A stretch of DNA of 64,000 nucleotides from Polyangium spumosum (GCF_009649845.1 NZ_WJIE01000004.1:186001-250000); one strand, 5' to 3'. Positions 25,411 through 34,003 are shown, counted from the first letter of the stretch. Notes: generated by a model from the letters alone, not told the origin. A program made the numbers and translations.

Positions 25411-25712
25411 GAGGGTGTGGACGGGTGTCGAACGTCGCTGTTGATGATGATCAGAGGGTGTGGACGGTCGTCGAGGGGCGCGGACGACGATGATCCGAGG
25501 GTGTGGGCGGGCGTCGAGGGGCGCTGTCGACGATGATCCGAGGGTGTGGACGGGCGGCGAGGGGCGCTTGTCGACGATGATCCGAGGGTGTGGACGGGCG
25601 TCGACCGTCGCTGTGGACGATGATCAGAGGGTGCGGACGCGCGTCGGGGGGCGCTGACGACGATGGGGAGAGGGGGTTGACGGGAGGCGAGGGGCTCGGT
25701 CGGCGCCAGGCG
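25411..25712. repeat. 43-bp tandem repeat array, about seven copies
   Basis: Units begin at 25411, 25454, 25497, 25540, 25584, 25627 and 25670, spaced 43 bases with one 44-base step. Each opens with GAGGGTGTGGACGG or a close variant and most end with CGACGATGATCC or GATGATCAG. The last unit is degenerate. A 43-base period rotates the frame, so the array is not coding. It fills most of the 394-base gap (25362-25755) between the start of the HugZ gene and the stop of the nucleotidyltransferase-like gene; no gene is seen in that gap. There are no unique spacers, so it is not a CRISPR array. Confidence 0.93.
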
Positions 25713-25755
25713 GGCTGCCGGGCTCGACACGCGGCGCCGAGGCCCGAATGCCGGG

Positions 25756-26658
25756 CTATTTGCCCGTGCGTTTCGGATTGAACTCGCCGCCGATGACGAA
25801 GGACTGGCCGATGGTGCGCAGCTTCGGGTGCTCCTTGTAGACGAGGGCGCGGCCCGTGTGACCGCCGAGGGCGCCCAGGTCCTTGTAGACCATGAAGTTC
25901 ACGTCGCGCACCTGCGTGCAATAGGGCCCGTTCTCCTGCGCCCTGACGAAGAGGTTGATCAGGTTCTGGAACGGCTGGAGTCGGGCTTCCATCACGTATT
26001 CATGAATCACTCGGAAGTGCGCCTCGTGCAGGGGACAGGTGTGCGTCTCTTCTTTGATCGTGCTGCGCGGCAAGATACGCGCATCCACGATCGTCTCGAT
26101 GAGGTCGAACAGCGTCTTGCTGCAGAGCGCCAGATCGTAGTCCGAGGGCCCGCGACCATCAAAATTGGGATCCCAGAGGCCCTTATGGCCGTCGGGCTTT
26201 GCCCACATGTACTTGATCCCCTCGACGGAGCTCCCCGTGAAGCCGAAATACAGGTCCTCGATGCCGGAGACCTCGTCGAAGAGCATCAGCATGAAGTCCA
26301 CGAACGCCTTGGCGTTCCTGAAGCCGAGCGGCCGGAGCGTGGCGACCTCCGGGTAGGCGACGGTCCGTTCGTGTACGATGCTCTTGCCGCGGGGGCCCAG
26401 CGTCTTCGTCGTGCGATAGGTGCGGGCGACGCTCTCCTCCGGGTGCATGAACGGCGAATCCCTGGGATCGGGCGCCCGCATCCGCAGGATCACCTCCGAA
26501 GGCCGCTCCTTCGATTGCACCACCGTCGCGGGGTGTGGTGGCAGCCCCTTCCCCTTCCCCTGCACCGTCGCCGGATGCGGCGCCTTCGCCTGCACGATCG
26601 TCGCCGGATGCGCCTGTCGCCCCTCTCGCCCCAGCCTGTCACGCGCCCCGTCTCTCAT
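25756..26658 (-). CDS. Putative effector with HPATVVQ repeats and nucleotidyltransferase-like domain
   Basis: A 300-residue protein. Residues 17-23, 28-33 and 42-48 carry HPATIVQ, HPATVQ and HPATVVQ separated by short basic/Gly/Lys linkers. I associate this motif with large myxobacterial proteins linked to polymorphic toxins and extracellular contractile-injection cargo. The rest looks like a compact domain with YFGFTGSSVEG (residues 137-147) and SDYDLALCS (172-180). This Gly-Ser plus D-x-D pair (D173, D175) is the signature of the pol-beta-type nucleotidyltransferase fold. No signal peptide is visible. ATG at 26658 is chosen because GGGGAAG lies upstream; an earlier in-frame ATG exists at 26730, which would overlap the neighbouring gene's end. 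No immunity gene or injection-system gene is adjacent. Activity is inferred, not shown. Confidence 0.65.
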   Translation of the reverse strand: MRDGARDRLGREGRQAHPATIVQAKAPHPATVQGKGKGLPPHPATVVQSKERPSEVILRMRAPDPRDSPFMHPEESVARTYRTTKTLGPRGKSIVHERTVAYPEVATLRPLGFRNAKAFVDFMLMLFDEVSGIEDLYFGFTGSSVEGIKYMWAKPDGHKGLWDPNFDGRGPSDYDLALCSKTLFDLIETIVDARILPRSTIKEETHTCPLHEAHFRVIHEYVMEARLQPFQNLINLFVRAQENGPYCTQVRDVNFMVYKDLGALGGHTGRALVYKEHPKLRTIGQSFVIGGEFNPKRTGK

Positions 26659-26716
26659 CGCCGTCGCTTCCCCATGATGGGGCGATGCTGCGCGTACCGC
26701 CGCTTCGGGGGCAACT

Positions 26717-27967
26717 TCAGCGCAACCCACACCCCATCGTCACCGCCTGATCCACCACCGCCCCCTCGATCCTCCTCGTATCCGCGTCCACCGTCACCCG
26801 CACCTTCACGCTGCCGCCGAGACCCACGCGCGCCACCCCCTTCAGGAGGTCGCCGATGAGCCCGTCCACGTGCGCGCCCACCGCCGAGGCCCCGAGCTCC
26901 GAGCACGGCACCTCCCCGTCGAGCGTCATCTTGACCTTCGCCGCGAGCCCCTCTCGCTTCAGCGTCCCCGGACCCGAGAGCTCGAGCGCGCCCGCCTTCA
27001 CCGTCGCCTTCGCGACGCGTATCTCTCCGAGGTCCGGCGTGATCTCGAACGTCGCCCCGAGCTTCGTCTTGTTCCCGAAGACGATCCCGTCGAGCTCCTT
27101 CGGGTGCGGCGGCACCCAGCCCTTCACCTCGAACGACGCCGTCCCCCCGTGCATCCCCTTCGACGCGGGATCACCAAAAAACACCTTCGCCGTGCCCTCC
27201 ACCGTCGCGTCGCGCAGATCCGCCGGCACGTGTATCCCTCGACCCCGCGCGAGCTCCGCGACCCGCAGCGCCGGCACCGTCGCCGCGAGGCTCATCGGCG
27301 TAGGCGCCGTGTCCAGCGCGAGCCGCAGCGGCGCGGCCTCCACCGCCTCCGCGCCGATCCACATCGACACCGGGTCCTTCTCGTTCCACCGCGCCCCCAC
27401 GAGGCCCAGGTTCGTCCCTTCGAACACCACCGTGCCCGCGAACGATCCGGCGTCGCCCGCCGCCTTCGTCGCGTGGCCCGTGAGCACGATCCAGGGCGCG
27501 TGCCTCGAGCCCCCGTGTACGGTCACCTCGGCGGTCGCCGGCAGATCGAGGGCGCCCGGGTGCGCACGATCGAAGGCCTTCAGCGCTTCGAGGCGCTCGT
27601 CGAGCGGGCCGACGAGCGTCACCACCGCGCCCCGTGCCTCGATCCGCGTGGGAGACAGGCCGTCGAGGTCCACCGCGATCCACGCGGCCTCGGCCGAGAG
27701 GCCCGGGACGCCGTCGAGCTTGGCCTTGGCGCCGTGCAGCACCACGCGGCCCCACCTCGGCGTGAGGTCGTCGAACGAGAGCTCGATCCCCCGCGCCCGC
27801 GCCTCCTTCTCGACCCACCATCGGGCCAGGTCTCGGTGGCCGAGGCCCACCCCGACGCCCAGGGCGCCGCCGAGGACGAGCACAAAAGCCGCGATCCGAC
27901 CCCGGCGCGGGTTCTTCTTCGGGGCCTCCTTCGGGGGCTCCCGGACCGTGTCGGGCAGCGTGTCCAT
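26717..27967 (-). CDS. Membrane-anchored hypothetical protein, AsmA/DUF748-like
   Basis: A 416-residue protein with a basic, Pro-rich cytoplasmic start, one transmembrane helix at about residues 26-46 (AAFVLVLGGALGVGVGLG), and a large beta-rich region. Repeated strands such as VEGTAKVFFGDPAS, ALELSGPGTLKREGLAAKVK and GGSVKVRVTVDADTRRIEGA resemble the lipid-transfer-like AsmA/TamB/DUF748 superfamily, but I cannot assign it firmly. It probably faces the periplasm. A single Cys pair near the C-terminus (VPCSEL and TMGCGLR) could form a disulfide. The gene is divergent from the kinase-TPR gene across 93 bases. Confidence 0.7.
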   Translation of the reverse strand: MDTLPDTVREPPKEAPKKNPRRGRIAAFVLVLGGALGVGVGLGHRDLARWWVEKEARARGIELSFDDLTPRWGRVVLHGAKAKLDGVPGLSAEAAWIAVDLDGLSPTRIEARGAVVTLVGPLDERLEALKAFDRAHPGALDLPATAEVTVHGGSRHAPWIVLTGHATKAAGDAGSFAGTVVFEGTNLGLVGARWNEKDPVSMWIGAEAVEAAPLRLALDTAPTPMSLAATVPALRVAELARGRGIHVPADLRDATVEGTAKVFFGDPASKGMHGGTASFEVKGWVPPHPKELDGIVFGNKTKLGATFEITPDLGEIRVAKATVKAGALELSGPGTLKREGLAAKVKMTLDGEVPCSELGASAVGAHVDGLIGDLLKGVARVGLGGSVKVRVTVDADTRRIEGAVVDQAVTMGCGLR

Positions 27968-28060
27968 GGGTCTCCCTGCCTAGCACGTCGGGGGCGGTGA
28001 GGGCGCGCCCGCGTTCCGCATGGTGGAACGGCGCGCCTCGGACGTATACTGCGCGCCATC

Positions 28061-31000
28061 ATGGCGGAAGGGACGCTGGCCCAGCCTGGCGACGTGATCG
28101 CCCGCAGATATCGGGTCGAATCCTGGCTCGGCCAGGGCAACATGGCCATCGTCTACCAGGCCAAGCACGTGAACACGGGCAAGGCGTGCGCGCTCAAGCT
28201 CGTGCACCCCCACCTCGTGCAGCGCAAGGAGTTCGTCGACCTCTTCGTCAAGGAGGCCCAGCTCGGCGCGCGCATCGGCGAAAACCCGCACATCGTCGAC
28301 GTCTTCGACGCAGGCGTCGACGAGGCGCGCAAGGTCCCGTACCTCGCGATGGAGCTGCTCCAGGGCGACACGCTCGAGAGTTACCTCAAGAAACACGGCC
28401 GCCTGCCGCCGCGGCTCGCGCACACGATCTTCGAACACCTCGCCGACGCGCTCGATCAAGCGCACGGCGCAGGCGTCATCCACCGCGACCTCAAACCCGG
28501 CAACCTCTTCCTCGCCCGTGACAGGAAGGGTCAGATCCTGCTCAAGGTGATGGACTTCGGCATCGCGAAGGTGCTCGAGAGCCACGAGCAGCGCACCGCC
28601 ACGCAGATCGGATCGCCCGCGTACGCCGCGCCCGAGCAGCTCGGCGCGACGCTCCGCAGCCTCGCCGCGACCCAGGGCATCTCGATCTCGCAGACCGTGC
28701 AGGCGTCGACCGACGTGTGGGCCCTCGGCCTCGTCGCGTACGAGGCGCTCACGGGTGTACAACCCGGCCAGTACTGGGGCGTCGACACGTACGCGGATCT
28801 CATGATCTGCATCGCGCTCGAGGATCACCCGGCCGCGTCGCATCGCGCGGGCGACTACGCGAAGTACCTGCCCTATGGCTTCGACAAGTGGTTCACGCGG
28901 TGCATCCAGCGCGACGCGACCGCGCGCTGGCAGTCGGCCGGAGAAGCGGTGCGCGAGCTGATGCGGCTGCTCGACGCGCACGCGTCGGATCCGATCACGG
29001 GTGAGCTGAAGCTCGCGGCGTTCGACGAGCCCGCGCCGTCGAAGGCGGCCAGGTCCGTGAAGCCTCTCCCGAAGCCCATGCCGAAGCCCGCCGCGGCAGG
29101 GCCGCTGCGCCCGTCGGTGACGGGGCTGCCGCTGAAGCTGCAAGCCGCGAAGGCGACGCCGAGCCCGGCCGCCGCCGCGCCCGCCGCCGCGCCGAGGCCC
29201 ACGACGACGCCGACGCCGACGACCGCCGCGCCGAAGCCCACGACGACGCCGATCCCCGCGGCGAAACCCGCGACCACACCGGCGACCCCGCAGAAGCCCA
29301 CGACGACGCCGACCCCGCCGCCCGCCGTCGCTGCTGCCACGCCCGCGCCCGCGCCCGCTGCCGCGCCCGCATCCCCCACGCTCCTCGACTCGCACCTCGT
29401 TTCGTTGATCGACTCGGCGCCGTCGCTGACGGACTCCGCGGCCGTGCTGACGGACTCCACGCCGTCGCTGACGGACTCCGCGCCCAAGTTGACGGACTCG
29501 GCGCCCGCGCAGAGCGACGCCATGAGCCAGCGGCCCACGCGGCCCATGCCTCCGCCGAAGCCCCAGGCGGCGCAGGCGGCGCCACCGCCGCTCCGCAAGG
29601 CCGCGCCGCCGCCCGTCCCCGTGCGTCGCGAGCCGCCGCCCAAGGCCGGCGCGCCGCCGATGCCCCCCAAGGAGCGCGCGCGCTTGCAGGAGCTCGCGAT
29701 GCAGCTCGAGCTCGACAGCAAGTGGAGCGAGCTCTGCGACGTGCTGCGCAAGCTCGAGGCCGCCGAGCCCACGAGCGAGCGCAAAGCGCGTTACCTCTAC
29801 CAGCTAGCGATCGTGCTCCTCGATCGCCTGGAGCAAACCGATCGCGCGCTCGAGCTGCTCGACGAGGCGCTCGACAAGAACCCGAGCCTCATCGAGGCCT
29901 TCGATCACATCGTCGCGATCCACGAGGGCCGCGCCGACTGGAAGAAGATCGAGCGCGCCTACCGCAAGATGCTCCACCGGCACGCGGGCACGGAGGACAC
30001 GGCGCTCAAGCACCGGCTCTGGTTCAAGCTCGGCGAGATCTACCGCGACCTCTTCGAGAACGCCGGCGCCGCCGTCGAGGCTTTCCGCATGGCGCTGCGG
30101 AGCGCGTCGCGCGAGGAGCTCATCCCCGATCACCTCACGCTCGCCGATCTCTGCGCGAACATCGGGCAGCTCGACGACGCGCTCGCCTCGTACCAGGCGG
30201 TGGTGCGCGCCGATCCTCAGCACGTCGACGCCTACCGGGCGATCTACCGGCTCAGCGTGGATCGTGGCGCGTACGATCCGGCGTGGTGCGCGGCGGCGGC
30301 GCTCGCGTTCTTGCGCGAGGCGGACGAGGAGCAGGTCGGCTACTTCCAGGACTACCGCCCCGAGGGTCGCATCCAGGTGAAGAGCCGGTTCGACAACGAG
30401 CTCTGGGCGCGGCACGTCTTCCACGAGGATCAGAGCCTGCTCGTCGGCAAGGTCTTCGAGATGATGGCGCGCGCGGCGATGAAGGCGAAGGTCGAGGCGC
30501 TGCGGCAACGCAAGGAGCTGCTCGCGCTCGATCCCTTCCTGCGGCAGGACCCGACGACGTCGAGCGTGCCGTTCGTGCGCACGATGGGCTGGGCTTCGCG
30601 CGTCATCGGCGTCACGTGCCCCGCGCTCTTCGTGCGGAGCGACGTGCCGGGCGGCATCGTCGCGGTGCCGACGGAGCCGCCGGCGTCGGTCGTGGGGCAG
30701 AGCTTGCTCGGCGGTTTTTCGCAGGAGGAGCTCGCGTTCATCGCGGGCAAGCACCTCGCGATGTACCGGGGCGAGCACTACATCAAGCTGCTCTTCCCGA
30801 GCGCGGAGGAGCTGCGCGTCATCTTCCACGCGGCCGTGAAGATGGTGATGCCCGACGCGAACACGCCGCGCGACGTGGACAGCCGGGCGGAGACGACGGC
30901 GAAGGTCTTGCGCTCGTTCATGGGTCCGCGGGAGCAGGACGGCCTGCGCGCGGTGGTGCGGAAGTTCATCTCGGAGCGGGAAGAGGCCGACATCGGCCGG

Positions 31001-31210
31001 TACTTCCGCGCGGTCGAGTACACGGCGACGCGCGCGGGTTTCATCCTGTGCGGGGATCTCGGGGTGGCGAAGAAGATCATCGCCGCGGAGCCGACGCTCT
31101 CGGACGATCCGTTGCCTTCGGACAAGATGAAGGATCTGCTCGCGTATTCGGTGTCGGAGAGTTACCTCGTGGTGCGCGAGGCGCTGGGGATCGCGGTCGG
31201 GCAGGAGTGA
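28061..31210 (+). CDS. Ser/Thr protein kinase with TPR region and conserved C-terminal domain
   Basis: A 1049-residue Hanks-type kinase. Kinase domain residues about 15-310: Gly-rich LGQGNMAIVY, catalytic Lys46, HRDLKPGN with Asp143, and DFG starting at Asp165. A Pro/Ala/Thr-rich linker (about 320-530) includes five heptapeptide repeats of SLTDSAP type at residues 449-483. Residues about 535-740 are TPR-like helices (RALELLDEALDKNPSLIEAFDHI, AVEAFRMALRSA). The last 300 residues form a further domain containing LLGGFSQEELAFIAGKHL and YRGEHYIKLLFPS; I do not recognise it outside similar myxobacterial kinase/TPR proteins. There is no transmembrane helix, so it is probably cytosolic. Stop is 10 bases from the convergent methyltransferase stop. 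Confidence 0.9.
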   Translation: MAEGTLAQPGDVIARRYRVESWLGQGNMAIVYQAKHVNTGKACALKLVHPHLVQRKEFVDLFVKEAQLGARIGENPHIVDVFDAGVDEARKVPYLAMELLQGDTLESYLKKHGRLPPRLAHTIFEHLADALDQAHGAGVIHRDLKPGNLFLARDRKGQILLKVMDFGIAKVLESHEQRTATQIGSPAYAAPEQLGATLRSLAATQGISISQTVQASTDVWALGLVAYEALTGVQPGQYWGVDTYADLMICIALEDHPAASHRAGDYAKYLPYGFDKWFTRCIQRDATARWQSAGEAVRELMRLLDAHASDPITGELKLAAFDEPAPSKAARSVKPLPKPMPKPAAAGPLRPSVTGLPLKLQAAKATPSPAAAAPAAAPRPTTTPTPTTAAPKPTTTPIPAAKPATTPATPQKPTTTPTPPPAVAAATPAPAPAAAPASPTLLDSHLVSLIDSAPSLTDSAAVLTDSTPSLTDSAPKLTDSAPAQSDAMSQRPTRPMPPPKPQAAQAAPPPLRKAAPPPVPVRREPPPKAGAPPMPPKERARLQELAMQLELDSKWSELCDVLRKLEAAEPTSERKARYLYQLAIVLLDRLEQTDRALELLDEALDKNPSLIEAFDHIVAIHEGRADWKKIERAYRKMLHRHAGTEDTALKHRLWFKLGEIYRDLFENAGAAVEAFRMALRSASREELIPDHLTLADLCANIGQLDDALASYQAVVRADPQHVDAYRAIYRLSVDRGAYDPAWCAAAALAFLREADEEQVGYFQDYRPEGRIQVKSRFDNELWARHVFHEDQSLLVGKVFEMMARAAMKAKVEALRQRKELLALDPFLRQDPTTSSVPFVRTMGWASRVIGVTCPALFVRSDVPGGIVAVPTEPPASVVGQSLLGGFSQEELAFIAGKHLAMYRGEHYIKLLFPSAEELRVIFHAAVKMVMPDANTPRDVDSRAETTAKVLRSFMGPREQDGLRAVVRKFISEREEADIGRYFRAVEYTATRAGFILCGDLGVAKKIIAAEPTLSDDPLPSDKMKDLLAYSVSESYLVVREALGIAVGQE
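29405..29509 (+). repeat. 21-bp in-frame tandem repeats encoding heptapeptides
   Basis: Five 21-base units (starts 29405, 29426, 29447, 29468, 29489), mostly CTGACGGACTCCGCG plus six variable bases, encode L-T/I-D-S-A/T-P/A-x-type heptapeptides inside the kinase linker. Each offers Thr and Ser residues next to Asp, possible autophosphorylation sites. Being a multiple of three, copy-number change would keep the frame. Confidence 0.9.
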
Positions 31211-31220
31211 CGCGCGTGCG

Positions 31221-32066
31221 TCAGGGGGCCCGCCGCCCCGTCGCGCGGTTCCAGTAGAAGTAAAGCGCGGCGTCCGGGTGTTCGGCGAAGGCGTCGAGCT
31301 CTCGAACCGCGTCGCGCACCTCGTCGAGGTCGAAGTCATGTTTGCGGAGCAGGTCTTCGGCCGTCCGCAGGACGTCCGCGAACGCCATCACGTACGCCCG
31401 GAAGTTGTCGTGTCCGGCGTGGGCGAGCATCGGGGAGATGCTCAGTGAAATGTCGACGAAGCCTGCGCGTCGCGCCAGCCGGTAGAGGCGTTTGCCGATG
31501 ACCGGATCTCCCCCGAGCGTCCGTTGCACGTCGAGGAAGCGGGTCCAGACGTTATCGAAGAGGGGGCACTCCGGGTCCAGGTCGATGGCGCGGGCGTTTG
31601 GCTCCTGCATGAAGAAGCGACCCCCGGGACGCAGGACCCGGTGCATCTCCTGGAGCACGCGCGCCGGGTCGGCGACGTGCTCGAGGACGAAGCGGCAATA
31701 CACGACGTCGAACGAGCCGTCCTCGAAGGGCAGCGCATGCGCGTCGCCCTGGAGGAACGTGACGTTCGGCACCCAGTCCTCGGGGAGCTTGTCGAGCTCG
31801 CGCAAGGCATAGTCGATCTGAACCTCCGAGCGCTCGACGCCCCAGACCATCCCGAGCGGCACGCGCGCCGCGACCAGGCGCGTCAGGATCCCGAGCCCGC
31901 TGCCGACCTCGAGGACCTGCTCTTCGGGCTTCACGTCGAGGAAGCCGACGAACTCCGCGTTGACGATTCCGTTGAGCTCGGCGAGCCGGCGCTGCTCCTC
32001 CTCGCTGGTCCCGTGGATGTACGCAGCGCGCGGCTTCGTGTCGGGCGGCGGGGCCTCGTCCGTCAT
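31221..32066 (-). CDS. Class I SAM-dependent methyltransferase (UbiE-like)
   Basis: A 281-residue methyltransferase. Motif I is VLEVGSGLG at residues 51-59, followed by an acidic residue at the end of strand 2 (WGVERSEVQ), then GDAHALPFEDGSFDVVYCRF and the post-motif VLRPGGRFFMQEPNA. These fit the UbiE/Methyltransf_11 class, which methylates many small molecules. The C-terminal half is helical and may form the substrate lid. ATG at 32066 is preceded by CAGGAA. The gene stands alone, convergent with the kinase-TPR gene and divergent from the secreted paralogs across a 711-base gap holding a 43-bp array. Substrate unknown. Confidence 0.9.
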   Translation of the reverse strand: MTDEAPPPDTKPRAAYIHGTSEEEQRRLAELNGIVNAEFVGFLDVKPEEQVLEVGSGLGILTRLVAARVPLGMVWGVERSEVQIDYALRELDKLPEDWVPNVTFLQGDAHALPFEDGSFDVVYCRFVLEHVADPARVLQEMHRVLRPGGRFFMQEPNARAIDLDPECPLFDNVWTRFLDVQRTLGGDPVIGKRLYRLARRAGFVDISLSISPMLAHAGHDNFRAYVMAFADVLRTAEDLLRKHDFDLDEVRDAVRELDAFAEHPDAALYFYWNRATGRRAP

Positions 32067-32237
32067 TTCCTGGCCGCCTCGGCGCTCGGCGACCCACCCG
32101 TCGTGAGGGATCGTTCGGGGATGCGGCGCATCGTGTGTCTCGCCACCCCAGTGTGCTCGATGGTCATTCTCGGGGGCAAGTTCATCATGAGGCCGCTCGC
32201 CCGGGGCGCACGGAAACGACGGGCCGGCGGTCGGGGT

Positions 32238-32710
32238 GAATCCACCTTTCGCCCCGCGGTCGCGTGTCCTTCCCCGACCCAAACCCTCGATCCGGGTCGC
32301 TCCTGAGCGCGCGCTCCCGGCCGAAACCCTCGATCCGGGCCGCCCCTGAGCGCGCGCTCCCGCCGGAAACCCTCGATCCGGGCCGCCCCTGAGCGCGCCC
32401 TCCCGTCGTCGACCCTGCCTCCGGCCTCCGGATGACCGTCGGATGTCAGCGCGCACCCTCGGACAGGGCTCGTTTTTGCGTTCGGCTCCCGTCTCTCACC
32501 CTGTCCCAGGGCTTCTCCTCGGCGCCTCCTCCCGGCCGTGAACCCTCCTATCGGCCTTCGCTCGACGGCGCGCTCTCGTGACGTAGCCACGAAGTGGCCA
32601 CCTCCCAGGCGTCCGTCGCCGCGTTGAACCCTGCTCGTGGGTTCGGCGCGCAAGATTCCAACGTCGAGGGCCCTGCCCGAGGGCACCGCCCTCCGCTCGC
32701 CCATCTGGAC
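32238..32710. repeat. Decayed 43-bp tandem array, about ten units
   Basis: Three nearly identical units start at 32281, 32324 and 32367 (AAACCCTCGATCCGGG...). The same 43-base register continues on both sides with ACCCT-like anchors at 32238, 32410, 32453, 32496, 32540, 32583 (weak), 32626 and 32669, drifting by at most one base. The array therefore extends well beyond the obvious core and has decayed by point mutation. It lies in the 711-base divergent gap 32067-32777 between the methyltransferase and the secreted paralog pair. I see no gene in this gap. Confidence 0.85.
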
Positions 32711-32777
32711 GCCCCCCACGACGAGGACAATGGAACCGTCGTGGCCGGCCGCCCGAGGCCGGCGGGAGGGTAGCACC

Positions 32778-33392
32778 ATGCGTTCTCTGTTTGCAGCGCT
32801 CACCGCGGGCTCCATTCTCGTCCTCTTCGCTTCCACCGCCTCCGCCGGCGGCGTGGAGAATCTCCCGTCCGTGTGCGAGAGCGGCATCGGCGCGACGGGC
32901 TTCCAGAATGGGACCCGTGCGCAATACCGCATCGTCATGCTGCTCTGGAGAAACGTGTACAGGGCCGATTATTTTCGCGCCAACCAGTTCATCGATAACG
33001 TGACCAGCACCGTGCTCGCGGCCCGGCCCACCATCACCCCGGACCAGAATGCCTTCGTCGGCTGTCGATTCATCGGCATGATCGACGGCGCGACCCGAGC
33101 CATCAGCGAGATCGCCGAGAATCAGCTCATCATGTGCACGAACGACGGCCTGAACATCGGTCATAATGCAGCGGCGCTCAACTGCGCGCTGATGCACACG
33201 ATCCAGCAGATGGGCGTCGTGGCCGGCAAGAGCTACGTGGTGATGGACATCGAGTGCAGCGTCAACGTCAGCCTCGGCTGTCGGACGGGCTTCGATCGGT
33301 ACTTGCGTGACAACGAGTTCGGCATCTGCGCCGAGCTCTCCAGCAGCCCCGACCTCGGCTACATCAAAAATGAAAGCTGCAGCATGCCGTGA
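32778..33392 (+). CDS. Secreted hypothetical protein, paralog 1
   Basis: A 204-residue exported protein with a Sec-type signal peptide (LFAALTAGSILVLFASTASA, cut expected after residue 23). The mature part has several Cys and the segments CESGIGATGF, AQYRIVMLLW and CRFIGMIDGATRAISEI, which recur in the next gene, so the two are paralogs. The function is not recognised; the Cys pattern suggests disulfides in the periplasm or outside the cell. ATG at 32778 is chosen because GGGAGGG lies 7-8 bases upstream and the signal peptide starts there; longer in-frame starts add an unlikely basic leader. Its stop is 11 bases before the second paralog. Confidence 0.8.
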   Translation: MRSLFAALTAGSILVLFASTASAGGVENLPSVCESGIGATGFQNGTRAQYRIVMLLWRNVYRADYFRANQFIDNVTSTVLAARPTITPDQNAFVGCRFIGMIDGATRAISEIAENQLIMCTNDGLNIGHNAAALNCALMHTIQQMGVVAGKSYVVMDIECSVNVSLGCRTGFDRYLRDNEFGICAELSSSPDLGYIKNESCSMP

Positions 33393-33403
33393 GGAGGCCG
33401 CAG

Positions 33404-33976
33404 ATGAAGTTCGCTCTCCCGCTGCTCTTGCTCTCGCTCGCTCTCGCTTCGCCCTCGTCGTCCTACGCGGCGCGCCCGGCCGCCTGCGCCAGCGGGTTGG
33501 GTCAAAGCGGGTACGATGCCGGGTACTCCGCACAGTCCAGGGTGCTCACCCAGCTCTGGAGCGACCACCACGAGTCCTGCGATGAGCTCAACGCATTCAA
33601 GAACAGCGTCGTCCTCGACCTCACCCGCGATTTGCCGGAGAACGTCTTCCTGCGGTGCAGGCGGGTGGGCATGATCCAGGCCTTCGAGGACGCGATTTCC
33701 CGGATCTCGGCCACGTGCACGTCGAACTGCTCGCTCGACCTCGACCCCTACGCGAAGATCTCGGCGCAGATCTTCTGCAAGGGCGCGGCGCCGGCCGCGT
33801 TCGCCGAGGAGCTGCGCAAGGAGGGCGTCCAGACGCCCATCTGCGGCAGCGAGGACTGGGTGGCGTGCAGGCAAAAGGTCATGAACGAAGCTCAGGCCGC
33901 ATGTTCGGAGAGGGCAACGGTCCGCCGCGACGAGCTCGATCAACTGGCCGCCGTAGCCTGCCGAGCAGCCCAGTAA
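33404..33976 (+). CDS. Secreted hypothetical protein, paralog 2
   Basis: A 190-residue exported protein with signal peptide MKFALPLLLLSLALASPSSS and cleavage expected near residue 22. It shares with the preceding protein CASGLGQSGY, AQSRVLTQLW and CRRVGMIQAFEDAISRI at matching spacings, showing tandem duplication followed by strong divergence. Eight or so Cys are present, including a CTSNCS segment. GAGGAGG lies 7 bases before ATG at 33404, so both genes are probably translated from one message. The stop is 27 bases from that of the convergent kinase gene. No known domain is recognised. Confidence 0.8.
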   Translation: MKFALPLLLLSLALASPSSSYAARPAACASGLGQSGYDAGYSAQSRVLTQLWSDHHESCDELNAFKNSVVLDLTRDLPENVFLRCRRVGMIQAFEDAISRISATCTSNCSLDLDPYAKISAQIFCKGAAPAAFAEELRKEGVQTPICGSEDWVACRQKVMNEAQAACSERATVRRDELDQLAAVACRAAQ

Positions 33977-34003
33977 TCGCGGGGGGGCGCCGTCCCCTCC
34001 GTC

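Noticed and set aside
25411-25712. Possible CRISPR array
   Set aside because: Units are directly adjacent without unique spacers of constant length and no cas genes are present; it is a plain tandem repeat.
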